Part shown: one piece after another, positions 1 to 7,660 of the stretch | Layout: each line of letters starts with the position of its first letter | How positions within the stretch are numbered: position 1 is the first letter of the stretch | Source: Fimadaptatus sp948467645 | Lineage (GTDB): Bacteria > Bacillota > Clostridia > Christensenellales > Aristaeellaceae | Direction of reading: 5' to 3' | Length of the DNA stretch: 19,455 nt | Assembly (NCBI GenBank): GCA_948467645.1 | Contig: CAOKFD010000055.1 | Location: forward strand, 1-19,455 | Position numbers and translations under genes: made by a program | The notes under the pieces: model-generated | Told to the model about the DNA's origin: nothing | The model's input: the letters and a program-made list of their open reading frames with translations, nothing else | Databases searched by the model: none

Positions 1-55
1 AATGGCGCAGCGACGCCCGAAATTGCGGATTAGGGAATTTTTGAGACACGCTCTA
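1..55 (+). repeat. Right end of a short TIR element (copy 1, cut by window edge)
   Basis: These 55 bases align without gaps to 8316-8370, the right end of the complete copy at 8208-8370, with roughly 46 of 55 positions identical. They end in the terminal repeat TTGAGACACGCTCTA. The left part of the element lies outside the window. It stops only 11 bases short of the hisA stop codon, and it has the same orientation as the other two copies. No coding potential is seen. Confidence 0.75.
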
Positions 56-66
56 AGCAAAGTCGA

Positions 67-783
67 TTACCCGCGCGCCGCCCTGAGCGCCTGCCCCAGC
101 GTCAGCCGACCCTCATAAATTGCCTTGCCGATTATTGCGCCCTCGCAGCCCGCGTCGCGCACGCGCTGTATATCGCTTTCGCTGCTCACGCCGCCCGACG
201 CGATTATGCACATGCCGCTCTTTTCGACCAATTCGCGCGTGGAGTCCACGTTGGGGCCGGACAGCATACCGTCGCGCGATATGTCGGTATAGACTATGTA
301 CTTCGCGCCCGCCGCCTTCATGCCCTGCGCCAAATCGACCGGCGTTACGTCCGAACCTTCGACCCAGCCCTGCACCGCGACGCGGCCGTCGCGCGCGTCT
401 ATGCCTATCACAATGTGCTCGCCGCCGTATTTTTTGAGTGCCGCGCGCGCCAGCGCCGGGTCGCGCACCGCCGCCGTGCCCAGTATCACGCGCTCTATGC
501 CGCCCGACAGCAGGCTGTCGATAGTATCCATATCGCGTATGCCGCCGCCCAATTGTATCTTGAGCGGCACCGACTTGGCTATCTTCAGCGCGATAGCCTT
601 ATTGCCGTCCGCGCCCGTGAACGCGCCGTCCAGATCGACCATGTGCAGGTATTCCGCGCCCTCGTCGCAGAACCGGCGCGCCATGTCCACCGGATCGCCA
701 TACACGGTCATATCGTCGGCGCGGCCCTGCTTCAGGCGCACTGCGCGGCCGTTCACCATATCTATTGCCGGATAAATATTCAT
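67..783 (-). CDS. hisA: HisA, phosphoribosylformimino-5-aminoimidazole carboxamide ribotide isomerase
   Basis: HisA is the cytosolic TIM-barrel isomerase that opens the ribose of ProFAR to give PRFAR in histidine synthesis. The 238-residue length is normal for the family. The start MNIYPAIDMVNGRAVRL carries the first catalytic Asp (D8). The second-half barrel motifs GIDARDG (D129) and YTDISRDGMLSGPN (D167 region) bind the phosphates and substrate, and the C-terminal phosphate loops ASGGVSS and AIIGKAIYEG are intact. The start has a GGAGG site in the 16-base gap after hisB, so the two genes are surely co-transcribed. HisA is the last his gene here; its usual partners hisH and hisF are not adjacent. 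Confusion with HisF is unlikely given the N-terminal motif and the internal YTDISRDG motif. Confidence 0.97.
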   Translation of the reverse strand: MNIYPAIDMVNGRAVRLKQGRADDMTVYGDPVDMARRFCDEGAEYLHMVDLDGAFTGADGNKAIALKIAKSVPLKIQLGGGIRDMDTIDSLLSGGIERVILGTAAVRDPALARAALKKYGGEHIVIGIDARDGRVAVQGWVEGSDVTPVDLAQGMKAAGAKYIVYTDISRDGMLSGPNVDSTRELVEKSGMCIIASGGVSSESDIQRVRDAGCEGAIIGKAIYEGRLTLGQALRAARG

Positions 784-799
784 ATTAAGCAGTCCTCCG

Positions 800-1384
800 T
801 CACAGTACGCCCTTGGTCGAGGGCACGCCCCTTACGCGCGGCGATACCTCGGCCGCCTGCATAAGCGCGCGCCCGAACGATTTGAACATAGCCTCCAGCA
901 TGTGATGCGAGTTGTGGCCATATTCACACCGGATGTGCAGCGTAATGCCCGCGTTGACCGCCACCGCGCGGAAGAACTCCTCGGCAAGCTGGCAGTCGAA
1001 CAGTCCGCAGCTCTGCTGGGGGAAATCGGCGCCAAACACCAGCAGGCCGCGCCCGCTTATGTCCAGCGCGCACACGGCCAATGCCTCGTCCATCGGGAAC
1101 ATGCACGAGCCGACGCGCATTATGCCCGCCTTATCGCCCAGTGCGCGCGCAATCGCCTGCCCTAAGCATATGCCGCAGTCCTCGACCGTGTGATGCGCGT
1201 CCACGTCCAGATCGCCGGTGCATTTCAGCTCCAAATCGATAAGCCCGAAGCGGCACATCGCGTCCAGCATGTGATCGAAAAAGCCTATGCCGGTCGAGAT
1301 ATTGGCGTCGCCCTCGCCGTCCAGTTCCAACTCCAGACTTATGCTGGTTTCGCGCGTCTCGCGCGCAATCTCCGCCGACCTCAT
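800..1384 (-). CDS. hisB: HisB, imidazoleglycerol-phosphate dehydratase
   Basis: HisB dehydrates imidazole glycerol phosphate to imidazole acetol phosphate. At 194 residues it is the monofunctional form, without the phosphatase domain of enteric HisB. The metal-binding motifs are all present: FDHML (36-40), DAHHTVED (62-69), MDEA (98-101) and GHNSHHMLEAMFK (156-168). The C-terminus ends in the family-typical STKGVL. Its ATG overlaps the hisD stop by 4 bases (ATGA), with a GAGGAGG site inside the hisD end, so translation is coupled. HisB needs the HisH/HisF product as substrate; those genes must be elsewhere. Confidence 0.97.
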   Translation of the reverse strand: MRSAEIARETRETSISLELELDGEGDANISTGIGFFDHMLDAMCRFGLIDLELKCTGDLDVDAHHTVEDCGICLGQAIARALGDKAGIMRVGSCMFPMDEALAVCALDISGRGLLVFGADFPQQSCGLFDCQLAEEFFRAVAVNAGITLHIRCEYGHNSHHMLEAMFKSFGRALMQAAEVSPRVRGVPSTKGVL

Positions 1385-2673
1385 TGTGCGCCCTCCTCAA
1401 AGCGGATTGCGACTGAACGCGCGTGCGCGCCCAGGCCTTCCGCCTGTGCGAATATCTCAACATCCTCCGCCGCCGCGCGCAGTGCGTCACGTTCGCAGTA
1501 TATTATGGAGGACTTCTTTATAAAGTCGTCCACCGACAGCGGCGACGAGAACCGCGCCGTGCCCGACGTGGGCAGTACGTGGTTCGGCCCGGCATAATAG
1601 TCGCCCAATGGTTCGGGCGAATACCTGCCTAAAAATATCGCGCCCGCGTTTTTGACCTTGCCCAGATATTCAAACGGGCTTTTGAGCATCAGTTCCATGT
1701 GCTCAGGCGCGACCATGTTGGCGGCGGCAATGCCGTCGTCTATCGAATCGCACAGCAGAATCGTGCCGTAATCGTCGATCGACCTGCCCGCGATTTCGGA
1801 ACGGCTGAGTGCGGCCAGCTGTTTAGGCAGTTCCTGCTGAACTTCCTTGGCAAGGCGTTCACTGTCGGTAATCAGCACTGCCTGAGCCAGCGCGTCGTGC
1901 TCGGCCTGACTGAGCATATCGGCGGCCACATAGTTGGCGGGCGCGCTGTCGTCGGCCACTACCAGCACCTCGCTGGGGCCGGCTATCATGTCTATGCCTA
2001 CATATCCGTATACCTCGCGCTTGGCGTTGGCCACGAATATGTTGCCGGGGCCGGTGATCTTGTCCACGCGCGCGATGGATTCGGTGCCGAACGCCGCCGC
2101 CGCGATTGCCTGCGCGCCGCCCACGCGGTATATCTCGGTCGCGCCCGCCTCGCGCGCCGATACCAGCGTCAGCGGGTATACGCTGCCGTCCTTCATCGGC
2201 GGGGTAAGCATCGCTATGCGCTTTACGCCCGCGACGGACGCGGGGATTACGTTCATTAGCACGCTGGACGGATACATCGCCGTGCCGCCGGGCACGTACA
2301 CCGCCGCACTGCCCAGCGGGGTTATCTTCTGACCCAGCGCATAGCCCTCGTCGCCGAAGTCCAGCCACGTCTTTTGCTTCTGCTTTTCGTGATAGGCGCG
2401 TATGCGGCGCGCGCTGTGGCGTATGGCCTCGATAAGGCGCTTATCCACCTTGTCATAGGCCGCGTCTATCTCGCTTTCGGTCACGCGCAGGTTCTTTGCA
2501 TCCAGTTTCACATGGTCGAATTTTTCGGTATAGTCGATAAGCGCCGCGTCGCCGCGCTCGCGCACGCCCGCGATTATGCTTTTCACGCTTTCGCGCACTT
2601 TTTCGTCGCTTAGCTGAGAACGGCCGCGCAGCCGCTCGGGCAGCTCGCCGGTAAATTTGATTATAGGCAGCAT
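1381..2673 (-). CDS. hisD: HisD, histidinol dehydrogenase
   Basis: HisD is a zinc enzyme that oxidises L-histidinol to histidine in two NAD-dependent steps. The 430-residue protein has the full family set. Zinc ligands lie in SQAEHD (Q256, H259), LGDYYAGPNH (D358) and EGLGAHARS (H416). The catalytic pair is E324-H325 in VAPEHMELM, and the substrate motif GPNHVLPTSG is at 362-371. GGGAGGA lies at a good distance before the ATG. It overlaps hisB by 4 bases. An 85-base gap with its own promoter-like sequence separates it from hisG, so hisDBA may be transcribed partly on its own. Confidence 0.97.
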   Translation of the reverse strand: MLPIIKFTGELPERLRGRSQLSDEKVRESVKSIIAGVRERGDAALIDYTEKFDHVKLDAKNLRVTESEIDAAYDKVDKRLIEAIRHSARRIRAYHEKQKQKTWLDFGDEGYALGQKITPLGSAAVYVPGGTAMYPSSVLMNVIPASVAGVKRIAMLTPPMKDGSVYPLTLVSAREAGATEIYRVGGAQAIAAAAFGTESIARVDKITGPGNIFVANAKREVYGYVGIDMIAGPSEVLVVADDSAPANYVAADMLSQAEHDALAQAVLITDSERLAKEVQQELPKQLAALSRSEIAGRSIDDYGTILLCDSIDDGIAAANMVAPEHMELMLKSPFEYLGKVKNAGAIFLGRYSPEPLGDYYAGPNHVLPTSGTARFSSPLSVDDFIKKSSIIYCERDALRAAAEDVEIFAQAEGLGAHARSVAIRFEEGAQ

Positions 2674-2712
2674 GGCTTATTCCTCCCGTGCTCTTGGTAT
2701 GCCGTTTGCATC

Positions 2713-2741
2713 ATTATACACACATCGCGCGCATTTTGCAA
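2713..2741 (-). promoter_or_regulatory. Internal promoter before hisD
   Basis: In the 85-base hisG-hisD gap, reading the minus strand, TTGCAA (2736-2741) is followed after exactly 17 bases by a perfect TATAAT (2713-2718). Predicted transcription starts near 2706, about 30 bases ahead of the hisD ATG and just upstream of its ribosome site. This looks like a sigma-A promoter driving hisD-hisB-hisA independently of hisZ-hisG. It is predicted from sequence only. Confidence 0.6.
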
Positions 2742-2758
2742 TATGCGGCGTTGGCGCT

Positions 2759-3406
2759 TTACTTGTCTTCGGCCGCGTCCAACTGCGCCTTCAGCGCCGC
2801 GATCAGCCGCTTAACGTCGTTGCCCTTGGTTTTAAGGCTGACCCTGTTTACGACCAGACGCGCGCTTATATCGCATACCGTCTCCAGCACGTCCAGTCCG
2901 TTTGCGCGCAGCGTCGCGCCGCTTTCGACTATATCGACGATTACGTCGCTCAGACCCACCAGCGGCCCCAGCTCAACCGAACCGTTCAGCTTGATTATCT
3001 CCACGTTTTCGCCGCGCTCTTCATAATAGCGGCGCGCGATTGTGGGGTACTTGGTCGCCACGCGGAAGCGCGATGCGGTTATCTTCTCCTCGCGCCTGTC
3101 CGGGAATCCGGCCACGCACATGCGGCATTTGCCAAAGCCGAGATCCAGCACCTCGTACAGCGGCCTGTTCTCCTCCAGCAGGGTATCCTTGCCCGCCACA
3201 CCCACGTCGGCCACTCCGTAGTCCACATATGTGGGCACGTCGGACGGCTTTACCATTATAAACTCATACATGCCTGACTGATCGCGGAACACCAGCTTGC
3301 GGCTCTTTTCCTTCATCTCGGGGCAGCTTATGCCCGCGCGCTCCAGCAGCTTCAACGTTTCCTCGGCCAGTCGGCCCTTGGCCAGCGCCAGTTTAATCAC
3401 GCTCAT
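2759..3406 (-). CDS. hisG: HisG, ATP phosphoribosyltransferase catalytic subunit (short form)
   Basis: HisG makes phosphoribosyl-ATP from ATP and PRPP, the committed step of the pathway. At 215 residues this is the short form that lacks the C-terminal regulatory ACT-like domain and depends on HisZ. The start MSVIKLALAKGRL, the segment DLGFGKCRMCVAG (88-100) and the PRPP-binding loop DIVESGATLRANGL (158-171) are typical. Its ATG overlaps the hisZ stop by 4 bases, which suits two subunits made in step. Feedback by histidine in such enzymes is exerted through HisZ, which is family knowledge and not visible here. Confidence 0.96.
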   Translation of the reverse strand: MSVIKLALAKGRLAEETLKLLERAGISCPEMKEKSRKLVFRDQSGMYEFIMVKPSDVPTYVDYGVADVGVAGKDTLLEENRPLYEVLDLGFGKCRMCVAGFPDRREEKITASRFRVATKYPTIARRYYEERGENVEIIKLNGSVELGPLVGLSDVIVDIVESGATLRANGLDVLETVCDISARLVVNRVSLKTKGNDVKRLIAALKAQLDAAEDK

Positions 3407-4587
3407 CGCCCCTCGCCTCCGTCAATCAATCGCCACTGGCGGCAGCCCGCCGCGCGCGCCTGCTCCTCCAGCTTGTCGGGCTGATAGCACATGCGCACGC
3501 TCATGCCCTGATCGCGCAGTGACTGCGCCAGATGCAGCGCACGCTCGCAGCCCGACGGCGTGAATGCCAGCATCCAGTCCACCGATGGTCTAAACACCAT
3601 GCCGCCCTCGCATTCCAGCGCCACAAGCAGCGGCTTTACGCTGAGGGCAAAGCCGGTAGCCTGCATGGGCCGTCCGAACTGCGCCATCAGTTCATCATAC
3701 CGCCCGCCCGACAGCAGCGGATAGCCCAGATGTCCGGTTATGCCGCGGAATATCATGCCGGTGTAGTAGTCGATCGAATGCACCATGCCCAGATCGATGG
3801 ATATGTACTTATCCAGCCCGTAGGCCTTCAGCATGGTCAGTATGTCGCGCAGGTTCTTTATCGCCGCGCGGCAGCGGGGATATTCGCTCAGCTGCTCGGC
3901 CGCGTCCAGCACCTCCTCGCCGCCGTACAGCCCCGGCAGTTCGCGCAGGCGCTCGGCGGCCATGTCGCTCAGCTCGCCGCGCCCCTTCATCATCTCTATG
4001 GCGAGCGAATTCTTTTCCTCCACGCACACGCGCAGGCGCTCGACCAGATCGCCGCTCAGCCCGGCTTCCTCCATCAGACCCTTAAAGAAATCCACCTGAC
4101 CCAGATCTATCTGAAACTCGCGCAGTCCGCTTACCGTCAGCGCGCGTATCGCCGTGGCGATTACCTCCGCGTCGGCCTGCGCGCCGCCCTCGCCCATCAG
4201 CTCGATGCCCGCCTGAGTATGCGCGCGCATCTGGCCGCCTTTGGGCAGTGGATATTGCACTATGTCCTGCACATAGCTTACGCGTATGGGCGCGGGCACG
4301 TCCTTCATGCGCCCCGCGATCAGCCGCGCTATGGGCAGCGTGTTGTCGGGACGAACCGCCAATACGCTGCCGCTGCGGTCGAACGTCTTAAAAAGCTGCT
4401 CCACCGGCAGCCGCCCGCCGCCGCCCGACACCACGTCGCAGTACTCCAATAGCGGCGTTTCGATTTCGTCATATCCGCACAGCGAGAACAGCTCGCGTAT
4501 CTGTGCCTCAACGCGCCTTTTGTGCCACCGCTCGTCGGGCAGGTAGTCCTGCATACCCTCGGGCGGGAATAAATTCTGTCGTGTCAT
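3403..4587 (-). CDS. hisZ: HisZ, ATP phosphoribosyltransferase regulatory subunit
   Basis: HisZ is a catalytically dead paralogue of histidyl-tRNA synthetase that assembles with short HisG into an octamer. The protein has a class II synthetase core: the N-terminal PEGMQDYLPDE, a degenerate motif 2 region (RVSYVQDIVQY through RAHTQAGIELMG) and DYYTGMIFRG. It lacks the extended anticodon-binding domain expected of HisRS and sits in front of short hisG, which decides for HisZ over HisS. I chose the ATG at 4587 (394 residues). It has GAGGT nine bases upstream and begins MTRQNLFPPEG, whereas an in-frame ATG at 4602 has no ribosome site. It is the first gene of the his operon. Confidence 0.93.
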   Translation of the reverse strand: MTRQNLFPPEGMQDYLPDERWHKRRVEAQIRELFSLCGYDEIETPLLEYCDVVSGGGGRLPVEQLFKTFDRSGSVLAVRPDNTLPIARLIAGRMKDVPAPIRVSYVQDIVQYPLPKGGQMRAHTQAGIELMGEGGAQADAEVIATAIRALTVSGLREFQIDLGQVDFFKGLMEEAGLSGDLVERLRVCVEEKNSLAIEMMKGRGELSDMAAERLRELPGLYGGEEVLDAAEQLSEYPRCRAAIKNLRDILTMLKAYGLDKYISIDLGMVHSIDYYTGMIFRGITGHLGYPLLSGGRYDELMAQFGRPMQATGFALSVKPLLVALECEGGMVFRPSVDWMLAFTPSGCERALHLAQSLRDQGMSVRMCYQPDKLEEQARAAGCRQWRLIDGGEGR

Positions 4588-4627
4588 AGCGTTGTACCTC
4601 ATCGCTTTATCGTGCTAAACTGGTAGC

Positions 4628-4656
4628 AGTATAAATCATTTGCCTGCATATGTCAA
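4628..4656 (-). promoter_or_regulatory. his operon promoter (sigma-A type)
   Basis: On the minus strand a perfect TTGACA (4651-4656) is followed by a 17-base spacer and TATACT (4628-4633). The predicted start near 4621 leaves a leader of only about 20-35 bases before hisZ. That leaves no room for a T-box or other long riboswitch between this promoter and the gene, so control would have to act at the promoter or further upstream. Confidence 0.75.
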
Positions 4657-4658
4657 TA

Positions 4659-4687
4659 CCGCGCGCGTTAATTAAATGTGCGCGCGG
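4659..4687. promoter_or_regulatory. GC-rich inverted repeat just upstream of the his -35 box
   Basis: CCGCGCGC (4659-4666) and GCGCGCGG (4680-4687) are perfect inverted arms around a 13-base AT-rich centre, starting two bases upstream of the his -35 box. The position suits an operator or an activator site. It is not followed by a T-run, so it is not a typical terminator. The GC-rich background makes chance GCGC arms fairly likely, and no regulator is known. Confidence 0.35.
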
Positions 4688-4688
4688 C

Positions 4689-4757
4689 AAAAAGGCGGCT
4701 CAGGCGGCTGCGTTTCAGGCAGGAAGCCCGACTTGGCATAGTGCCTTTGCCGCCTTT
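4689..4757. repeat. Nested inverted repeat beside TIR element copy 2
   Basis: AAAAGGCGGC (4690-4699) and GCCGCCTTTT (4749-4758) are perfect 10-base inverted arms. Between them AGGCA and TGCCT form an inner pair. The right arm abuts, and by one base overlaps, the left terminus of the TIR element at 4758. The segment CCCGACTTGGC in the loop is also nearly complementary to GGCTAAGTCGGG inside the element (4807-4818), so the whole stretch could fold into a larger structure. It may be a bidirectional terminator-like element or a remnant of an earlier insertion. Confidence 0.4.
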
Positions 4758-4876
4758 TAGAGCATGTATCAAGCGGAACAATCCGCAAGTCAGAGTTGCG
4801 CCCACTGGCTAAGTCGGGAATGCTGACGCATCGCCGCCTGAAATTGCGTACTCAGGAATTTTTGAGACACACTCTA
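4758..4876 (+). repeat. Short TIR element, copy 2 (119 bases)
   Basis: This intergenic element starts with TAGAGCATGTATCAA and ends with TTGAGACACACTCTA, imperfect inverted repeats bounded by TA at both ends. Directly inside lie AATCCGCAA on the left and AATTGCG on the right, as in copy 3. It is about 44 bases shorter than copy 3, the difference being internal. It lies between the SWIM-protein gene and the his promoter, in the same orientation as copies 1 and 3. No protein is encoded, so if it ever moved it needed a transposase in trans. Confidence 0.75.
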
Positions 4877-4903
4877 GGCGGTTTAGGTCGGTTTAAGCAG
4901 CGC

Positions 4904-5431
4904 TCAGTAATCGTCGTCCTCAAACTCATCTTCATCATCAGATTCGTCATCCATGCCCCAGCAAGAGTAATCTTCAATGTTGTCCATCATGAATTCTTCA
5001 TATTGTTCTTCCGGCCCGTATGCCAGCATGTCGTAGATTATCCGCTGAAGCTCGTCCCTGCTCAGTCCGTTCAGGAAATTCATCAGCTTCTTGTCGCGCT
5101 TTTCTTCCCATCGGAGCCGCGCTTCCTCCGCGCGCCGTTCGCGCTCGATTGCTTCGGCATATGCCTTTGCCGCCTCAGGTTCGACCGTAAAGTATGTTGC
5201 GACGATATGCTTGCACATCTTGCGCGTGCCGTCGGCGTAGGAGCAATTGCACTTTGACCGCCGGGGATGCGCCGTGTCTATGTACACGTCGTAGCGTTTA
5301 CCGTCACTGCCGGATACCCTAGATTTGAATACGCCCTCGTCTACTTTTTCGATAGATAAGACCTTTTTTCTTTGAAAATAGCCGTAGCCGCGTGCGGCGG
5401 AGTTGCGGCTGGCCAGGCTTAGTATGCTCAT
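4904..5431 (-). CDS. Small SWIM zinc-finger protein with acidic tail
   Basis: The 175-residue protein carries a SWIM-type metal site C61-x-C63-x9-C73-x-H75. A charged helical stretch follows (about 86-115, rich in E, R and A), then a strongly acidic C-terminus (about 140-175, many D and E, ending DDDY). SWIM domains are found in proteins that bind DNA, RNA or protein, often beside SNF2 helicases; no such helicase is fused or adjacent here. I prefer the ATG at 5431 over a GTG at 5461 because AAGGAG lies at the right distance before it. It follows recG by 85 bases in the same direction and may share its transcript. A weak promoter-like pair (TTGTGG/TATGTT, 17 apart, 5479-5507) also lies in the gap. 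Its function is unknown; the SWIM call is firm, the role is not. Confidence 0.8.
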   Translation of the reverse strand: MSILSLASRNSAARGYGYFQRKKVLSIEKVDEGVFKSRVSGSDGKRYDVYIDTAHPRRSKCNCSYADGTRKMCKHIVATYFTVEPEAAKAYAEAIERERRAEEARLRWEEKRDKKLMNFLNGLSRDELQRIIYDMLAYGPEEQYEEFMMDNIEDYSCWGMDDESDDEDEFEDDDY

Positions 5432-5515
5432 TTGGCGCTCCTTTCGTATAGTGTCTGTCACCTTACTGTGCTTTTAGCAACATAATGAATATCTCCGAAA
5501 TCCACAAATTGCTGG

Positions 5516-7513
5516 CTAGTTCACCCCATACTTAACCGCATCCTTCTCAAAGAGCCGCCGCGCCTCCAGCACCATCCGCTGTGCCTCGGGCGAGGTATCC
5601 CTAAGCAATTGCCGCGCTTCCTCATGCGTCTCCTCGATCAGCTCCGGCCCGGCGCTCATCAATCCGTTCATCAGCTCGTCCATGCCCGACTGCCTTGCGC
5701 CCATCAATTCGCCCGCGCCGCGCTGTGCCAAGTCCTGCCGTGCGATCTCGAACCCGTCGTTGGTGCGGCAGAAGCCGTCCAGCCGTTCGCACTTTTCGGC
5801 CAGCAGGAAGCAATAGCTTTCGTACTGACCGCGCCCCACGCGCCCGCGGAGCTGGTGCAATTGGCTTAAACCGAACCTCTCCGCGTTCACTATGACCATC
5901 ACGCTGGCGTTGGGCACGTTCACGCCCACCTCGATTACGGTCGTGGAGACGAGTACCTGCGTTTCGCCGCTTCTAAAGCGCTCCAGCACCGCGTCCTTTT
6001 CGGCGGGGCGCATACGGCCATGCACCAGTTCTATCTTCAGTCCTCTCAGGCGGCGCGTATTCAGTTCCTCGTACAGCTGCTCGGCGCTGGTCGCGTCGGT
6101 TTCCTCGCTGTCCTCGACCAGCGGGCAGACGAAGTATGCCTGTCTGCCCTCGGCCACGCGCGCGCGCACGAAGCCGTACAGGCCGTCCAGCTTATGCTCG
6201 GGCACGATATGCGTGCGCACGGGCGTGCGTCCGGGCGGCAGTTCGTCAATCACCGACACGTCCAGATCGCCGTATATGACCAGTGCCAGTGTGCGCGGTA
6301 TGGGCGTGGCGCTCATGACCAGCGTATTGGGGCTTTGACCCTTTTCGGACAGTTTAGTGCGCTGGCGCACGCCGAATCGATGCTGTTCGTCGGTGACTAC
6401 CAAACCCAGCTTTGCATACTCCACGCCGTCCGAGATCAGCGCGTGCGTGCCTATTGCGAGCTGTATACTGCCGTCAGCCAGACCCGCAAGCACTTCGCGC
6501 CGCCTTGCGCCCGTGACCGAGCCGGTCAGCAGTGCGCAGTGTATGCCGCGCGGTTCCAGTTCGTTAAGGGCGTTTTCGTAATGCTGGCGGGCGAGTACTT
6601 CGGTGGGAGCCATCAATGCGGCCTGCCAGCCGGCGCGCGCGGCCGCGAATATTGCGGCGAAGGCCACGGCGGTTTTGCCGCAGCCCACGTCGCCCTGAAC
6701 CAGCCTGGCCATTGGCGCGGGTGCGGCCATATCGGCGACAATCGCGCCGATTACGCGCAGTTGTGCGCCGGTAGGTTTGAATGCCCACTCGTCTATATAC
6801 TGTTTAAGGGCGGGTTTATCCACGTCGATCACTGCGCCGCCCTCGCCGCGCGTGCGCATGGAGCCGAGCGCCAGCTGGTATATGATTAGCTGTTCAAACG
6901 CGAGGTAGCGCTTTGCGGCGGCCAGCTTTTCGCGCGATTCGGGGGCGTGGGCCTGGAGTATTGCCTCGGAGTAGGTGCACAGGTTATGCTTTTGTCTCAG
7001 GCTTTCGGGCAGTACTTCGGGAACTTCAGCGGCCTCTCGCTGTGCGGCGGCGGCTATCCATGTTCTGAGCATATTTTCGGGCACGCCCGCGATTTTTTTA
7101 TACAGAGGTTCTATGCCGTGGCCGCGGCAGATTTGCGGGGAGAGCATTTGCTTTACTCCCCTTCTGTACTCGGCTCTGCCATAGAGCTTCAGTGTTTGAC
7201 CTTCGTGGAGCTGCTGAGCGAGCCACGGCTGGTTATACCACACGGCGACTATCGAGCCGGATGCATCGCTTATTTTGGCGCGCACTATGCACATTTTACC
7301 GAAGAACACGCGCTCGATTTTGCCGCTTATTCTGCCTTCAATTACGTCATGTCTATCGAAACAGGTTTCGCTTACGGGTCTTATATCATCCAGGTCGCGA
7401 TATGCGCGCGGGAAGAAGCGCGCGAGGTCGCTCATCGTATACAGTCCCGCGTCGCCCAATGCCTGCGCGCGGCGTTCACCCAGATTTTTAAGTACTGTCA
7501 GTTCGCTGGCCAT
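5516..7513 (-). CDS. recG: RecG, ATP-dependent DNA helicase
   Basis: RecG is a superfamily 2 helicase that reverses stalled forks and unwinds Holliday and R-loop structures. The 665-residue protein has an N-terminal wedge/OB region (about 50-130, DVIEGRISGKIERVFFGK onward). It is followed by helicase motifs I GDVGCGKT (274-281), II DEQH (375-378; many relatives have DEEH or DEQH), III SATPIPRT (401-408) and VI QLRGRVGRG (554-562). The C-terminus with ARQDLAQRGAGELMGARQSG is the RecG-type end. The ATG has a perfect GGAGGT. recG is transcribed from its own promoter, divergently from the Nudix gene. Confidence 0.97.
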   Translation of the reverse strand: MASELTVLKNLGERRAQALGDAGLYTMSDLARFFPRAYRDLDDIRPVSETCFDRHDVIEGRISGKIERVFFGKMCIVRAKISDASGSIVAVWYNQPWLAQQLHEGQTLKLYGRAEYRRGVKQMLSPQICRGHGIEPLYKKIAGVPENMLRTWIAAAAQREAAEVPEVLPESLRQKHNLCTYSEAILQAHAPESREKLAAAKRYLAFEQLIIYQLALGSMRTRGEGGAVIDVDKPALKQYIDEWAFKPTGAQLRVIGAIVADMAAPAPMARLVQGDVGCGKTAVAFAAIFAAARAGWQAALMAPTEVLARQHYENALNELEPRGIHCALLTGSVTGARRREVLAGLADGSIQLAIGTHALISDGVEYAKLGLVVTDEQHRFGVRQRTKLSEKGQSPNTLVMSATPIPRTLALVIYGDLDVSVIDELPPGRTPVRTHIVPEHKLDGLYGFVRARVAEGRQAYFVCPLVEDSEETDATSAEQLYEELNTRRLRGLKIELVHGRMRPAEKDAVLERFRSGETQVLVSTTVIEVGVNVPNASVMVIVNAERFGLSQLHQLRGRVGRGQYESYCFLLAEKCERLDGFCRTNDGFEIARQDLAQRGAGELMGARQSGMDELMNGLMSAGPELIEETHEEARQLLRDTSPEAQRMVLEARRLFEKDAVKYGVN

Positions 7514-7540
7514 TTACCGCGACCTCCTTTATCATGTCTA

Positions 7541-7570
7541 AGTATACCATGTTCAAGGCGGCTTAGGCAA
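7541..7570 (-). promoter_or_regulatory. recG promoter
   Basis: On the minus strand TTGCCT (7565-7570) is followed after 18 bases by TATACT (7541-7546), about 28 bases ahead of the recG ATG. The -10 box is good and the -35 box fair. The leader is very short and holds only the GGAGGT site. Confidence 0.5.
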
Positions 7571-7631
7571 ATTCCGCTTAATACATTTTACGGGCAATGT
7601 CCAACACAGTGTGCAATGGGACTTCCTAAAA

Positions 7632-7660
7632 TTGAAATTACGTGATATAATCAGTATACA
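7632..7660 (+). promoter_or_regulatory. Promoter of the Nudix-family gene
   Basis: TTGAAA (7632-7637) is followed after 17 bases by TATACA (7655-7660). A perfect TATAAT at 7646-7651 is an alternative -10 box with a poor -35. Either would start transcription 25-40 bases ahead of the gene. The whole region lies inside an inverted repeat (7641-7672). Confidence 0.5.

Noticed and set aside
3403..4602. Reading hisZ as a histidyl-tRNA synthetase gene
   Set aside because: Short HisG directly downstream with a 4-base overlap, the degenerate motif 2 region and the lack of a full anticodon-binding domain favour HisZ.
4603..4757. T-box riboswitch before the his operon
   Set aside because: No T-box consensus is seen, and the good promoter at 4628-4656 leaves only a short leader.
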